Assembly: GCF_018408855.1 (NCBI RefSeq)
Contig: NZ_AP024325.1
Span: forward strand, 124,001-188,000
DNA: 64,000 bases
Direction: 5' to 3'
DNA from: Caballeronia sp. NK8
Lineage (GTDB): Bacteria; Pseudomonadota; Gammaproteobacteria; Burkholderiales; Burkholderiaceae
The notes beneath the pieces are model-generated. The model made no database searches. It was not told the origin of the DNA and saw only the letters and a program-made list of their open reading frames with translations. Positions 56,320 through 64,000 of the stretch are shown in pieces (position 1 is the first letter of the stretch; the number at the start of each line of letters is the position of its first letter). Made by a program: the position numbers and the translations under genes.

Positions 56320-57314
56320 TGCGTGGCCTCGCGTGTTCTGGACGATGCGCGTGCCGCTTCACGCGCGTTCACCCGTTTTGCGATCGACGCTGTCAGGATC
56401 GGCGAGACGATCGCCGTCACGACCACGCACGCCGCGACCAGCAATGTCGCCGATTTCGCCGCTTCGGTGTAGACCGGATTGGCCGCCGCGATCAGCGCCG
56501 GGACCGCCGCTGCGTTGCCCGCGGTGTTCGCCGCCGCCGCGCCCGCGACGCCCGTGCCGCCCGTCAGACGATCCGCGAAGTAGAGCGGAATGCCCGTCAC
56601 GATCACGACCGCGAAACCCAGCCCGATGCCGAGCAGGCCCGCTTGCCAGACCTTGTGCAGATCGAGGCTCGCGCCGAGCGCCAGCGCGAAGAACGGAATC
56701 ATCACCGGCACTGCGCGGCCGAGAAAGTCTCGCATCTCGCGATCCAGATTGCCGAGCAGCATGCCGACCGCGAGCGGCAGAATGCTGCCGACGAGCGTAG
56801 GCCACGGAAACGCGGAGAGGCCCGCGACGCCGAGCGTGACCATCGTCAGGAACGGGCCCGATTCGAGCGACATGATCGTGTACGCGCCCACGTCTTCCGA
56901 GCGTCCGTACTGGCCCATCAGCGCCATGTACAGGCCGCCGTTGGTGTCGTTCATCGCGGCCACGACGGCGAGCGTCGAAATGCCGGCGAACAGTCCCGAG
57001 GAGATCGGCTGCTCGCCGAGAAAGTGGCCGAGCACGACGCCCGCGATGATCGCCGTGCCGACCTTCGTCACGAACAGCGCGCCGCCTTTTCTGATGAGAT
57101 ACGGCGTCGCCTTCACGTCGATGCTCGCGCCCATGCACACGTAGAACACCGCCAGAATCGGCAGCGCGCCGGTGAAGAGTGCGTTGGTGAACGAGCCGAA
57201 AAACTTCGGCATGCCGGGCATGAACGTCGCGATCAGCGAGCCGATCAGCAGCGGGACGATCATCATCCCGCCGGGGACGCGCTCGACGGCGCGCTTGATG
57301 TGGATCTGAGCCAT
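56316..57314 (-). CDS. kdgT: 2-keto-3-deoxygluconate permease family transporter
   Basis: A 332-residue KdgT-family permease with about ten helices ([80 protein letters not shown]). It is first in the acid-sugar operon. KdgT imports 2-keto-3-deoxygluconate in enterobacteria; here it more probably brings in threonate or erythronate. Transcription should be controlled by the divergent DeoR regulator through the dyads upstream. Confidence 0.9.
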   Translation of the reverse strand: MAQIHIKRAVERVPGGMMIVPLLIGSLIATFMPGMPKFFGSFTNALFTGALPILAVFYVCMGASIDVKATPYLIRKGGALFVTKVGTAIIAGVVLGHFLGEQPISSGLFAGISTLAVVAAMNDTNGGLYMALMGQYGRSEDVGAYTIMSLESGPFLTMVTLGVAGLSAFPWPTLVGSILPLAVGMLLGNLDREMRDFLGRAVPVMIPFFALALGASLDLHKVWQAGLLGIGLGFAVVIVTGIPLYFADRLTGGTGVAGAAAANTAGNAAAVPALIAAANPVYTEAAKSATLLVAACVVVTAIVSPILTASIAKRVNAREAARASSRTREATQ

Positions 57315-57355
57315 GCGAGTCTCCAGAGTGGTTTCTGTCCGATCCGATCATAAAT

Positions 57356-57475
57356 TGATTGAATCGATCAAACCGGAGTGTAGTCTTCCGTCGTACTTTG
57401 CGCAAATCGCTCGGTATACGTGTTTACTCTGATCGATGTCGATCATTTTGCCTGTTCGAATGATTGAAACGATCA
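57356..57475. promoter_or_regulatory. three DeoR-type operators in the kdgT-deoR divergent region
   Basis: TGATTGAATCGATCA at 57356-57370, the perfect dyad TGATCGA-TG-TCGATCA at 57430-57445 and TGATTGAAACGATCA at 57461-57475 share TGAT...ATCA half-sites. They span both promoters, so one regulator could loop the DNA and silence both directions. Confidence 0.75.
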
Positions 57476-57565
57476 ATTGTGAGCGTTTGGGTCAAAGACA
57501 GCGCGAGCATTCGACGGACCCGGCCGGTTCGCTACACTGAGCGTCCTCGCCAGAAAGGAATAAGG

Positions 57566-58345
57566 ATGAAAGTCGAGAAACGCCGCGAAGCCATGCTCAA
57601 GGCCGTGCTGTCCGGCATGAACGATGTCGCTGCGCTATGCGACCACTTCGGCATGTCGGAAGCCACGGTGCGGCGCGACCTGCGCGCGCTCGCCGACGAG
57701 CGGCGCATCGTGCGCACGTATGGCGGCGCGGCGTCGGTGGGCATGCACGAGCCGGAAGAATCGCTCGATACGCGGCGCGAGAGTTTTCGCGAGCAGAAGG
57801 AAGCGATCGCGCGCGCCGCCGCGCGGCACGTGCAGGACGGCGACACGATCTTCCTCGACGGCGGCACGACGACCGCCGCGCTCGCGCGCTGCCTCGCCGG
57901 TCGTTCGGAAGTTCACGTCGTGACGAACAATCTGCTCGCGGTGAGCGTGCTCGCGGCGGCGGACGTGCGCGTGACGCTGATCGGCGGCGACGTGCGGCCG
58001 TCGAGCATGAGCACGCTCGGGCCGATCGCGCAGGTGGCGCTCACGCGCGTCACCTTCGACAAGGCGTTTCTCGGCGCGGACGGCGTCGTCGCGGGGCGCG
58101 GGCTGTGCGAGGCCACGGCGGAGCAGGCGTTTCTGAAGGAATGCATCGTGGGGCAGGCGGCGGGCGTGTTCGTGCTGGTCACGTCGAACAAGCTGGAGCG
58201 CGCGAACCAGCAGCACTGGACGCCGCTGGAGCGCAACTGGACGCTCGTCACCGATGCGATGGCCGAAGCGCCGGTGCTCGCGCGCTTCGAGGAGCGGGGG
58301 AATGTGACGGTGGAATGCGCCGAGCTTACGTCGAAAGAATCGTGA
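57566..58345 (+). CDS. DeoR family transcriptional regulator
   Basis: A 259-residue DeoR-type repressor. The N-terminal HTH is typical (MKVEKRREAMLKAVLSGMND, MSEATVRRDLRALADERRIV, RTYGGA). The C-terminal sugar-phosphate sensor domain has DGDTIFLDGGTTTAALA, HVVTNNL and LGADGV. The ATG at 57566 has AAGGAATAAGG upstream; the longer frame from 57464 crosses the operators. It likely represses kdgT-dtnK-pdxA2 until a phosphorylated acid sugar binds. The end overlaps the convergent thiolase by 20 bp. Confidence 0.93.
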   Translation: MKVEKRREAMLKAVLSGMNDVAALCDHFGMSEATVRRDLRALADERRIVRTYGGAASVGMHEPEESLDTRRESFREQKEAIARAAARHVQDGDTIFLDGGTTTAALARCLAGRSEVHVVTNNLLAVSVLAAADVRVTLIGGDVRPSSMSTLGPIAQVALTRVTFDKAFLGADGVVAGRGLCEATAEQAFLKECIVGQAAGVFVLVTSNKLERANQQHWTPLERNWTLVTDAMAEAPVLARFEERGNVTVECAELTSKES

Positions 58346-59498
58346 CCAGCGCGACGGCCGAATCGCCCGCGAGCTGACCGCCGTTGTTTTCCGCGAGCGC
58401 GACTTTCGCGCCGGGCCGCTGCCGCGCGCCGGCCTTGCCGCGCAACTGCTGCGTCAGCTCGACGATCTGCGCGACGCCCGTCGCGCCGACCGGATGCCCG
58501 CGCGACAGCAAGCCGCCGCTCGGATTCACGGAAATCCTTCCGCCGATGTCCGTATCGCCCGAACGGATCAGCCTGGGCGCATCGCCGGGCGCGCACAGGC
58601 CGAGGTTTTCGTAGTGAATCAGCTCGGCAGGCGCGGAGGCATCGTGCAATTCGACGACATGCACGTCCTCCGGTCCGATGCCCGCTTCCTCGTACGCTTC
58701 ACGCGCCGCGCGCACCGCGACGAGTTCGCCCGAGCCATCCGCTTTCGCCGACACGATCGAGCTCGCGCGGATATACACCGGGCGAATGTCGTGCTTCGCC
58801 GCGAAGTCCTCGGAGCAGATGAACACGGCCGCGCCGCCATCGCCGATCGACGAGCACATGAAAAGCGTCAGCGGATCGCTGACCATGCGGCTCGTCAGCA
58901 CTTCCTCGACACTCGTTTCCTTGCGGAACTGCGCGTGCGGATTGAGCGATCCCGCATGCCGGCTCTTCACGACGACGCGCGCGAAATCGCTCGCCTCGGC
59001 GCCGGTCTTTTCCATCCACTTGCGCGCCTTCGCGGCATACAGGTCCATGAAAAGCGAGCCGGTTCCGGTCGTCACGCCTTCGGGCAGCGGCTCTTCGAGA
59101 TCGACGGCCTTCGCGAATGCGCCGAACGACACGGCCTTGTCCTCGTGCGACAGCTTTTCCACGCCGACGACCAGCGCCGTCTCCGCCTGACCCGACGCCA
59201 CCGCGAGCCGCGCGAGATTCAACGCCGAACTGCCGGACGCGCAGGCGTTCTCGACGTTGAACATGGGTTTGCCGTCGAGGCCGGTGTTACGCAGCGACGA
59301 CTGCGCGCGAATCATTTCCTGTCCGGTGACGACGCCCGCCGCCGCGTTGCCGAAAAAGACGCGGTCGACGTCGTTCACGGTCACGTGCGCGTCCTTCAGC
59401 GCGAGCGACACTGCTTCCTCCGCGAGCGACTTCAGATTGCGTTCGAGAAACTTGCCGAAGGGCGTCATGCCGACGCCGCCGATCACTACTTTGCGCAT
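58326..59498 (-). CDS. thiolase, SCP-x/acetyl-CoA acetyltransferase-like
   Basis: A 390-residue thiolase-superfamily enzyme (beta-ketoacyl-CoA cleavage or condensation). The nucleophile Cys is in VENACASGSSAL, the His of VELHDASAPAEL replaces the NEAF motif as in SCP-x thiolases, and GGLLSRGHPVGATG holds the second His. GGAG six bases upstream supports the ATG at 59498. It follows an MHS transporter by 33 bp in one operon and is divergent from SDR and enoyl-CoA hydratase genes, so the set looks like a beta-oxidation-style branch for one imported acid. Confidence 0.9.
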   Translation of the reverse strand: MRKVVIGGVGMTPFGKFLERNLKSLAEEAVSLALKDAHVTVNDVDRVFFGNAAAGVVTGQEMIRAQSSLRNTGLDGKPMFNVENACASGSSALNLARLAVASGQAETALVVGVEKLSHEDKAVSFGAFAKAVDLEEPLPEGVTTGTGSLFMDLYAAKARKWMEKTGAEASDFARVVVKSRHAGSLNPHAQFRKETSVEEVLTSRMVSDPLTLFMCSSIGDGGAAVFICSEDFAAKHDIRPVYIRASSIVSAKADGSGELVAVRAAREAYEEAGIGPEDVHVVELHDASAPAELIHYENLGLCAPGDAPRLIRSGDTDIGGRISVNPSGGLLSRGHPVGATGVAQIVELTQQLRGKAGARQRPGAKVALAENNGGQLAGDSAVALVTILST

Positions 59499-59531
59499 GG
59501 TTGTCTCCATTGCATGTAAAAGAAGAAAGTC

Positions 59532-60833
59532 TCAGTCGAGCGTCTTGCCGCGCGTTTCCGGCATGCGCGCATAGACGATGCAGCTCGCGGCGCACACGGC
59601 GGCCACGTAGATCCAGAGGTATTGCGAGAGACCGGCGCTGTTCATCGCGGTGACGATGGTCGGCAGCGTGCCGCCGAAGAGCGCAGCCGAAATCGCGTAG
59701 GGCAGCGCGACGCCCGTCGCCCGCACATGCGCGGGGAACTGCTCGGCCATGACCGTTGCGCAGGTCGCGGCGAACCCGGACGAAAGCAGCATGCCGATGG
59801 TGACGATGACCGTCGCGCTCCAGTAATCGTTGTTGAGAAAGTGCAGCGCGGGATAAGCGAAAAGCGCGGAGCCTGCGGCGAACGCGATCAGCACCGGCTT
59901 GCGTCCGATGCGGTCCGACAGCATGCCGAGCAGCGGAATTGCCACGAGCGACACGACGATGGACACCACGCTGGCGCTGAACGCATCGCGCAACGGCAGG
60001 CCGCGCATGTGAGCGAGCGTCGGGAACATCACGAGCCACAGATAGATGCAGAGATTGCCCGCCATCGCGATGCCGATCACACGGAGCGCCGCGCGGCGAT
60101 GCTCACGCACGATCGTGATGAACGGATGCCGCGTGTGCTGACGCGCCGACGCGCTGCGTTTGAATGCATCGGTTTCGGCGACGGCCAGGCGAAACCACAG
60201 CGCGACGAAGCCCATCAATCCGGCGATCGTGAACGCGACGCGCCAGCCCCACGCGGCCATCGCGGGCGCATCGATCATCGACGTGAGCAGCGCGCCGATC
60301 GATGCCGCCACCAGCACGCCCGCGTTCACCGCGAAGTGCTGCCACGATCCCGCGAAGCCGCGCCGCGCGGGCGACGCCGACTCCATCAGGAACGTCGATG
60401 CCGAGCCGAACTCGCCGCCCGCCGCGAAGCCCTGCACGAGCCGCGCGGCGACGAGCACGAGCGGCGCCGCGACGCCGATGGACGCATACGCCGGACACGC
60501 CGCGATGACGAGCGAGCTGCCCGCCATCAGCGCGACGGACAGCGCGAGGCCGTTCTTGCGGCCGTGGCGGTCGGCATAGGCGCCGAGCAGCGCGCCGCCG
60601 ATGGGCCGCATCACGAAGCCGACCGCGAACACGGCGAAAGTCGCGAGCAGCGCGATGCTGGCGTTGTTCGCCGGGAAGAACTGCCGCGAGAACAGCGACG
60701 CGAACGTCGCATAGATGATCCAGTCCGTGAACTCGACGATGGTGCCGAGCGTCGCCGCGACGATGGCTTTTTTCTGCGTGCGGCTGAGTGGCGTCGCGGC
60801 GGGTTCCGCGAGGTTGGGAAGCGTGGTGTCCAT
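59532..60833 (-). CDS. MHS-family MFS transporter
   Basis: A 433-residue metabolite:H+ symporter. Helix 1 ATLGTIVEFTDWIIYATFAS, VMRPIGGALLGAYADRHGRK in loop 2-3, VQGFAAGGEFGSASTFLMES and MLSDRIGRKPVLIAFA are family marks. The ATG at 60833 has GGAGACGAC upstream; the longer frame to 61010 overlaps the divergent promoter region. It probably imports the organic acid degraded by the thiolase, SDR and hydratase around it. Confidence 0.9.
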   Translation of the reverse strand: MDTTLPNLAEPAATPLSRTQKKAIVAATLGTIVEFTDWIIYATFASLFSRQFFPANNASIALLATFAVFAVGFVMRPIGGALLGAYADRHGRKNGLALSVALMAGSSLVIAACPAYASIGVAAPLVLVAARLVQGFAAGGEFGSASTFLMESASPARRGFAGSWQHFAVNAGVLVAASIGALLTSMIDAPAMAAWGWRVAFTIAGLMGFVALWFRLAVAETDAFKRSASARQHTRHPFITIVREHRRAALRVIGIAMAGNLCIYLWLVMFPTLAHMRGLPLRDAFSASVVSIVVSLVAIPLLGMLSDRIGRKPVLIAFAAGSALFAYPALHFLNNDYWSATVIVTIGMLLSSGFAATCATVMAEQFPAHVRATGVALPYAISAALFGGTLPTIVTAMNSAGLSQYLWIYVAAVCAASCIVYARMPETRGKTLD

Positions 60834-60888
60834 GATGTCGTCTCCGTGTGTGTTCGTGATGGACGCATCGTAGGTTCGGCTTTTCGCG

Positions 60889-60987
60889 CGCTCAAACGAC
60901 TTTTTCTGCGTTCTCGATTGACTTCTGATCAATCGAAACCGCGCGCACAAAAACTCAATCGATGCCGCAAAAAATGTCGTTTGAGCG
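60889..60987. promoter_or_regulatory. divergent control region with outer 22-bp inverted repeats and inner TCGATTGA half-sites
   Basis: Outer copies: CGCTCAAACGAC plus TTTTTCTGCG at 60889-60910, and its inverted counterpart (20 of 22 bases identical) at 60966-60987. Each ends about 50-56 bp from a start codon. Inner copies: TCGATTGA-N7-TCAATCGA at 60914-60936 and another TCAATCGA at 60955-60962. The two transcription units probably share mirror-image control sequences. No regulator gene is adjacent. Confidence 0.7.
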
Positions 60988-61036
60988 GACGTGACGAGGC
61001 GGCCTAGCATCGGGGCATTCGTTCAAGGAGACAGCA

Positions 61037-61792
61037 ATGAATGCTTCATCAACGGAAGTCGCGATCGTCACGGGCGGCGCGAAGGGCATTGGATTCGGCA
61101 TCGCGCAGATGCTTGCACGCGACGGCCGCCGCATCGCACTCTTCGATCTCGATCGCGGGGCGCTCGACGAAGCCGCGACACGGCTCGCCGCATCCGGCGC
61201 GGACGTGATCGCGCTCGCCGTCGATGTGACCCAAAGCGAATCGGTGAATCGCGCGGTCGAGGCAGTGATCGAGCGCTACGGACGTATCGACGTGCTCGTG
61301 AACAACGCGGGCATCGTGCGCGACAAGCGCATCACGCGCATGAGCGATGACGACTGGGACGCCGTCATCGACGTGAATCTCAAGTCGCAGTTTCTGTGCT
61401 GCCGCGCGGTGCTTGCGCATATGAGCGCGGCGAAGCACGGGCGCATCGTGAACATCTCGTCGCGGGCGTGGCTTGGCGGCGTGGGGCAGGCGAACTATTC
61501 GGCGGCGAAGGGCGGCGTGGTGAGTCTCACGCGCAGTCTCGCGCTCGAATGGGCGAAGGACGGCGTGACGGTGAACGCGGTCGCGCCGGGCATCGTCGAT
61601 ACGCCGCTCTTTCAGGCCTTCGATCCCGAGCTTCAGGAGAAGCTGAAGAAGTCGGTGCCGGTGCAGCGTATCGGCACGCCGGAGGATATCGCGCAGGCGG
61701 TGTGCTTTTTCGCGCGGCGCGAGGCGTCGTACATCACCGGGCAGACGCTCTATGTGTGCGGCGGGCGCTCGCTTGCGTCGCCGAGCGTCTGA
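61037..61792 (+). CDS. short-chain dehydrogenase/reductase (FabG-like)
   Basis: A 251-residue classical SDR. The cofactor motif TGGAKGIGFGIAQ is at about 11-23, NNAG in VLVNNAGIVRD, the catalytic Ser in IVNISSRAWLGG, and Tyr-x-x-x-Lys in NYSAAKGGV. The acidic end of beta2 (LFDLDRG) favours NAD(H). AAGGAGACA precedes the ATG. With the enoyl-CoA hydratase 15 bp downstream it likely oxidises a 3-hydroxyacyl-CoA or a related alcohol. Confidence 0.92.
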   Translation: MNASSTEVAIVTGGAKGIGFGIAQMLARDGRRIALFDLDRGALDEAATRLAASGADVIALAVDVTQSESVNRAVEAVIERYGRIDVLVNNAGIVRDKRITRMSDDDWDAVIDVNLKSQFLCCRAVLAHMSAAKHGRIVNISSRAWLGGVGQANYSAAKGGVVSLTRSLALEWAKDGVTVNAVAPGIVDTPLFQAFDPELQEKLKKSVPVQRIGTPEDIAQAVCFFARREASYITGQTLYVCGGRSLASPSV

Positions 61793-61807
61793 GTCGCGGA
61801 GAAGATC

Positions 61808-62611
61808 ATGACCATTCGCTACAGCGTGACCGATTACGTCGCCGTCGTGACACTCGATCGGCCCGAAGCGCTCAACGCGCTCGATATCGACACGCTCGTT
61901 GAACTGCGTTCGCGTCTTTCCGAAGCACGCGATGACGACGATGTTCGCGTGATCGTCATCACCGGCGCGGGCGCGAAGTCGTTTTGCGTCGGCGCGGATT
62001 TGAAGCGCACGTTGCCGCCCTCGACATCGTTCGGGTCGTCGTTCGTGAAGTCGCTCGATCGTGCGGGTGCTGAAGGCATTTACGTGCGTTTGATGGAGCT
62101 GAGTTCGTTGCGCATCTTCAAGCCGATGATCGCTGCGATCAATGGTTATTGCCTGGGCGGCGGCCTGGAGCTTGCGCTGCAATGCGATCTGCGCATCGCG
62201 TCGAAGGGCGCGGTGTTTGGGTTGCCGGAAGCGGTCGTCGCGAGCATTCCCGCTGTGTGCGGCATTCAGGCGCTGCAGCGCGCGGTGCCCTCCGCCATCG
62301 CGATGAAGATGCTGCTCACTGGCGGCAGGATCGATGCGGAGTATGCACATCGCGTTGGTTTGATATCCGATGTCGCGGAGCCCGAAGCGTTGATGGACGA
62401 GGCGATGAAACTCGCGCGAGCGATCGCGGCGAACGGGCCGCTTGCGGTGCAGATGATCAAGAAAGTCATCGAGACGAGCGCGAATGTGCCACTTGCGCAG
62501 GCGCTTGAATTTACCGAGCTGGCCTGGGGGGCGATGCGGGAATCGGAGGATCGGGTGGAGGGCCGCAAGGCGTTTGCGGAGAAACGTGTTCCTCGGTATC
62601 GAGGGCGTTAG
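61808..62611 (+). CDS. enoyl-CoA hydratase/isomerase family protein
   Basis: A 267-residue crotonase-fold enzyme. VVTLDRPEALNALDIDTLVE, the oxyanion-hole block VITGAGAKSFCVGADLKRTL, and AAINGYCLGGGLELALQCDL with LPEAVVASIPAVCGIQAL are typical. The Glu of GLPEAVV occupies one of the catalytic positions. It would hydrate or isomerise a 2-enoyl-CoA in the same pathway as the SDR and thiolase. Downstream lies the inverted-repeat region. Confidence 0.9.
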   Translation: MTIRYSVTDYVAVVTLDRPEALNALDIDTLVELRSRLSEARDDDDVRVIVITGAGAKSFCVGADLKRTLPPSTSFGSSFVKSLDRAGAEGIYVRLMELSSLRIFKPMIAAINGYCLGGGLELALQCDLRIASKGAVFGLPEAVVASIPAVCGIQALQRAVPSAIAMKMLLTGGRIDAEYAHRVGLISDVAEPEALMDEAMKLARAIAANGPLAVQMIKKVIETSANVPLAQALEFTELAWGAMRESEDRVEGRKAFAEKRVPRYRGR

Positions 62612-62650
62612 GTTTTTTTGGGGCTTCTATGGATGGCCTGTGAGCGTGTT

Positions 62651-62869
62651 GGTCTATTGGCGTTGCCCCTGTGCGGGGCGGCAGTCACTTTCTTTGCTGC
62701 TGCAAAGAAAGTAACCAAAGAAAGCAGCTTGAGACGCCCGCGGTCACACGCAATTTGGGTGTTCTTCTCGTTGATCGTGGGCTCAGTAGTGAGTGCCCTC
62801 GTAGGCCTAACCGGGCGTGGACCGCGCACGGTCTGACGAGCTAGAACGTATAGCGTGCTGGTTCAGCAC
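62651..62869 (+). repeat. 219-bp repeat element, copy 1 (inverted with copy 2)
   Basis: Begins GGTCTATT and ends GGTTCAGCAC. By eye it matches the reverse complement of 63003-63221 along its full length, most strongly through the hairpin and the stretch CGCCCGCGGTCACACGCAAT, then CCGCGCACGGTCTG. The hairpin is ACTTTCTTTGC-TGCT-GCAAAGAAAGT at 62687-62712. Such hairpin-bearing repeats, often mis-annotated as small proteins containing LVTFFAAAKKVT, are scattered through Burkholderiaceae genomes as far as I recall. Confidence 0.85.
62687..62712. terminator. strong hairpin inside repeat copy 1
   Basis: A perfect 11-bp stem with loop TGCT, 75 bp after the enoyl-CoA hydratase stop. It may end that transcript although no U-tract follows. 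Confidence 0.5.
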
Positions 62870-63002
62870 GAAAGAGCTTCGGCACAGCGCTACGCGCTGC
62901 CGTTGGGTTTTGCCAGGGAAACCATTGGTATGGATACCTTGATATGGAAGCACACGCAGACCCGATGTACCCATCGGCCGCGCAGCGGGCCGGAGCCATT
63001 TT

Positions 63003-63221
63003 GTGCTGAACCAGCCACGCACGCGGCGCGATGTGGCAGACCGTGCGCGGTCCAAGCCCGAGGTGGCCTATGAGGGCACTCGCTACAGAGGCCACGAGCG
63101 AGGAGAAGGACACCCAAATTGCGTGTGACCGCGGGCGTATCGAGCTGCTTTCTTTGGTTACTTTCTTTGCAGCAGCAAAGAAAGTGACCCCCGCCCCGGG
63201 GAGGGGCAGTGCTAATAGACC
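63003..63221 (-). repeat. 219-bp repeat element, copy 2 (inverted with copy 1)
   Basis: The reverse complement of copy 1 with about four-fifths identity by eye. It includes the same hairpin at 63160-63185 (loop AGCA) and GGTTACTTTCTTTGC. It lies 54 bp beyond the 3' end of the leftward LysR gene, so one hairpin faces each convergent gene. Confidence 0.85.
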
Positions 63222-63275
63222 GACACGAAATCAGGATTCCACGAAAGCACAAGCAAAATGCCCATAGCAACCACA

Positions 63276-64000
63276 TCACCCCGAAGCTTCGCCGGTAGAG
63301 AGCAACCACGTCCGAAACGCTGCGAATTCCGCACTCGAAAGATGCTCAGGCGGATAGATCAAGTAATAAGTGAACGCCCCGAGATCGAGCACGAAGGAAA
63401 ACGGCATGACGAGCGTGCCCGCGCTCAACTGATCCGCAACGAGTACGCGCTGCGCCATCGCGATGCCATGCCCTTGCGTCGCCGCGAAATACGCAAGGAT
63501 CGAGCTCTCGTAGCTCAGCCCGCCCAGTGGATTCACGCCCTGCACCCCGGCCGCGTCGAGCCACTTCGCCCAGTCCTCGCGACGCGCGAGCGAATGCAGC
63601 AGCGGCACGTTGCGCAATGCTTCAGGCGATGCATCGCCGAGTTCAGGATGCGCGCGCAAAAAACCGGGGCTGCACACCGGCACGAGCTCGTTCGGCACGA
63701 GCCGGTCGAAGCCGAGATCGGAGGAAGGCGCGTGCGAAAGACGAATCGCGGCATCGACGTCTTCGGTGTTGAAGTCGACCGGTTGCAGCGACGTGGTCAA
63801 ACTCACTTCGATATCCGGATGGTCGCGATGAAACGTCGAGAGACGCGGCAGCAGCCAGTTCATCGAAAACGTGGTGTACGCGCGAATCTTCAGCGTGCGG
63901 CGCTTGCGGGCCTCGGTGAGATTGACGGTCGCGGTGCGCAAGGTGTCGAAGCTGCGGATCACGTCGGCGAGATAGCGCGAGCCCATCGGCGTCAATGTGA
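63276..64000 (-). CDS. LysR family transcriptional regulator, GcvA-like (5' part outside window)
   Basis: 241 codons of a LysR regulator open at the window edge. The last visible upstream codons read TLTPMGSRYLADVIRSF, the end of the HTH linker, so the DNA-binding domain lies outside. The substrate-binding domain is complete: LKIRAYTTFSMNWLLPRLST, NTEDVDAAIRLSHA and the C-terminal FRTWLLSTGEASG. The sequence resembles the GcvA/AmpR subgroup. Its target cannot be judged from this side. Confidence 0.9.
   Translation of the reverse strand, partial: TLTPMGSRYLADVIRSFDTLRTATVNLTEARKRRTLKIRAYTTFSMNWLLPRLSTFHRDHPDIEVSLTTSLQPVDFNTEDVDAAIRLSHAPSSDLGFDRLVPNELVPVCSPGFLRAHPELGDASPEALRNVPLLHSLARREDWAKWLDAAGVQGVNPLGGLSYESSILAYFAATQGHGIAMAQRVLVADQLSAGTLVMPFSFVLDLGAFTYYLIYPPEHLSSAEFAAFRTWLLSTGEASG

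Larger units (their letters stand above)
62612..63275. other. 664-bp non-coding region with inverted repeats between convergent genes
   Basis: Convergent intergenic stretch holding two inverted 219-bp copies of one element (annotated separately) around a 133-bp spacer. No credible protein gene is present: frames of 60-140 codons on both strands are translations of the repeats. Confidence 0.8.

Noticed and set aside
62608..63309. Frames encoding LLSLVTFFAAAKKVT-type peptides on both strands
   Set aside because: They are mirrored translations of the inverted 219-bp repeats and lack SD signals, so they are treated as repeat, not genes.

Overview
The window looks like a chromosome segment of a Burkholderiaceae soil or plant-associated bacterium (Caballeronia/Paraburkholderia type). 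I infer this from the high GC, GC-rich third positions that open long antisense frames, an OpcP-like general porin, membrane PQQ glucose dehydrogenase, a Burkholderia-type KatG, a yybP-ykoY-controlled mntP and many small catabolic cassettes, each with its own regulator. I saw no rRNA, tRNA, CRISPR, prophage or insertion sequence. One accessory system is recognisable, a TumE-type toxin-antitoxin pair at 12554-13335. One pair of inverted 219-bp repeats lies near the right end.

Layout. 45-5178: two adjacent acyl-CoA dehydrogenases converging on a MalT-like LuxR ATPase regulator. 5504-7085: porin and BON-domain protein. 7152-10378: TauD-type dioxygenase plus aldehyde dehydrogenase, divergent from a GntR/UTRA regulator with two operator copies. 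10420-13335: MFS transporter divergent from a formaldehyde-activating-enzyme homologue, then the TumE module. 13887-16978: katG with an OxyR-like site and a terminator, and a membrane protein. 17098-21422: two isocitrate lyase/PEP-mutase superfamily enzymes, a RidA protein, an MFS carrier and an FCD-type GntR regulator. 21505-24446: cytochrome c hybrid and a MerR-drug exporter operon. 24620-27493: CDP-alcohol phosphatidyltransferase, LysR, MFS exporter. 27683-30761: single receiver, PAS histidine kinase and FixJ-like regulator. 31068-32645: diguanylate cyclase.

33043-36112: shikimate/quinate-like cassette (MHS transporter, Gfo/Idh/MocA dehydrogenase, type II dehydroquinase). 36993-39617: amino acid permease with aromatic aminotransferase. 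40925-43429: glucose dehydrogenase. 44798-45538: manganese riboswitch and mntP. 45672-50359: alanine racemase, lactate permease, DacB-type carboxypeptidase. 50436-52595: MocR regulator divergent from paiB. 52606-53985: domain-permuted family III CoA transferase. 54038-58345: four-carbon acid-sugar operon pdxA2-DUF1537 kinase-kdgT, divergent from a DeoR regulator. 58326-62611: divergent MFS-thiolase and SDR-enoyl-CoA hydratase operons. 62651-63221: inverted repeats. 63276-64000: truncated LysR gene.

The common theme is compact carbon-source cassettes in which a transporter, one to three enzymes and a one-component regulator share a divergent promoter that often carries a visible dyad. Gene ends are packed tightly: several convergent pairs overlap by 4-79 bp. 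The most unusual points are the 28-bp palindrome abutting the toxin start, the Fae homologue without the family's catalytic histidine, the repeated sites between 60889 and 60987, the permuted CoA transferase and the paired 219-bp repeats.
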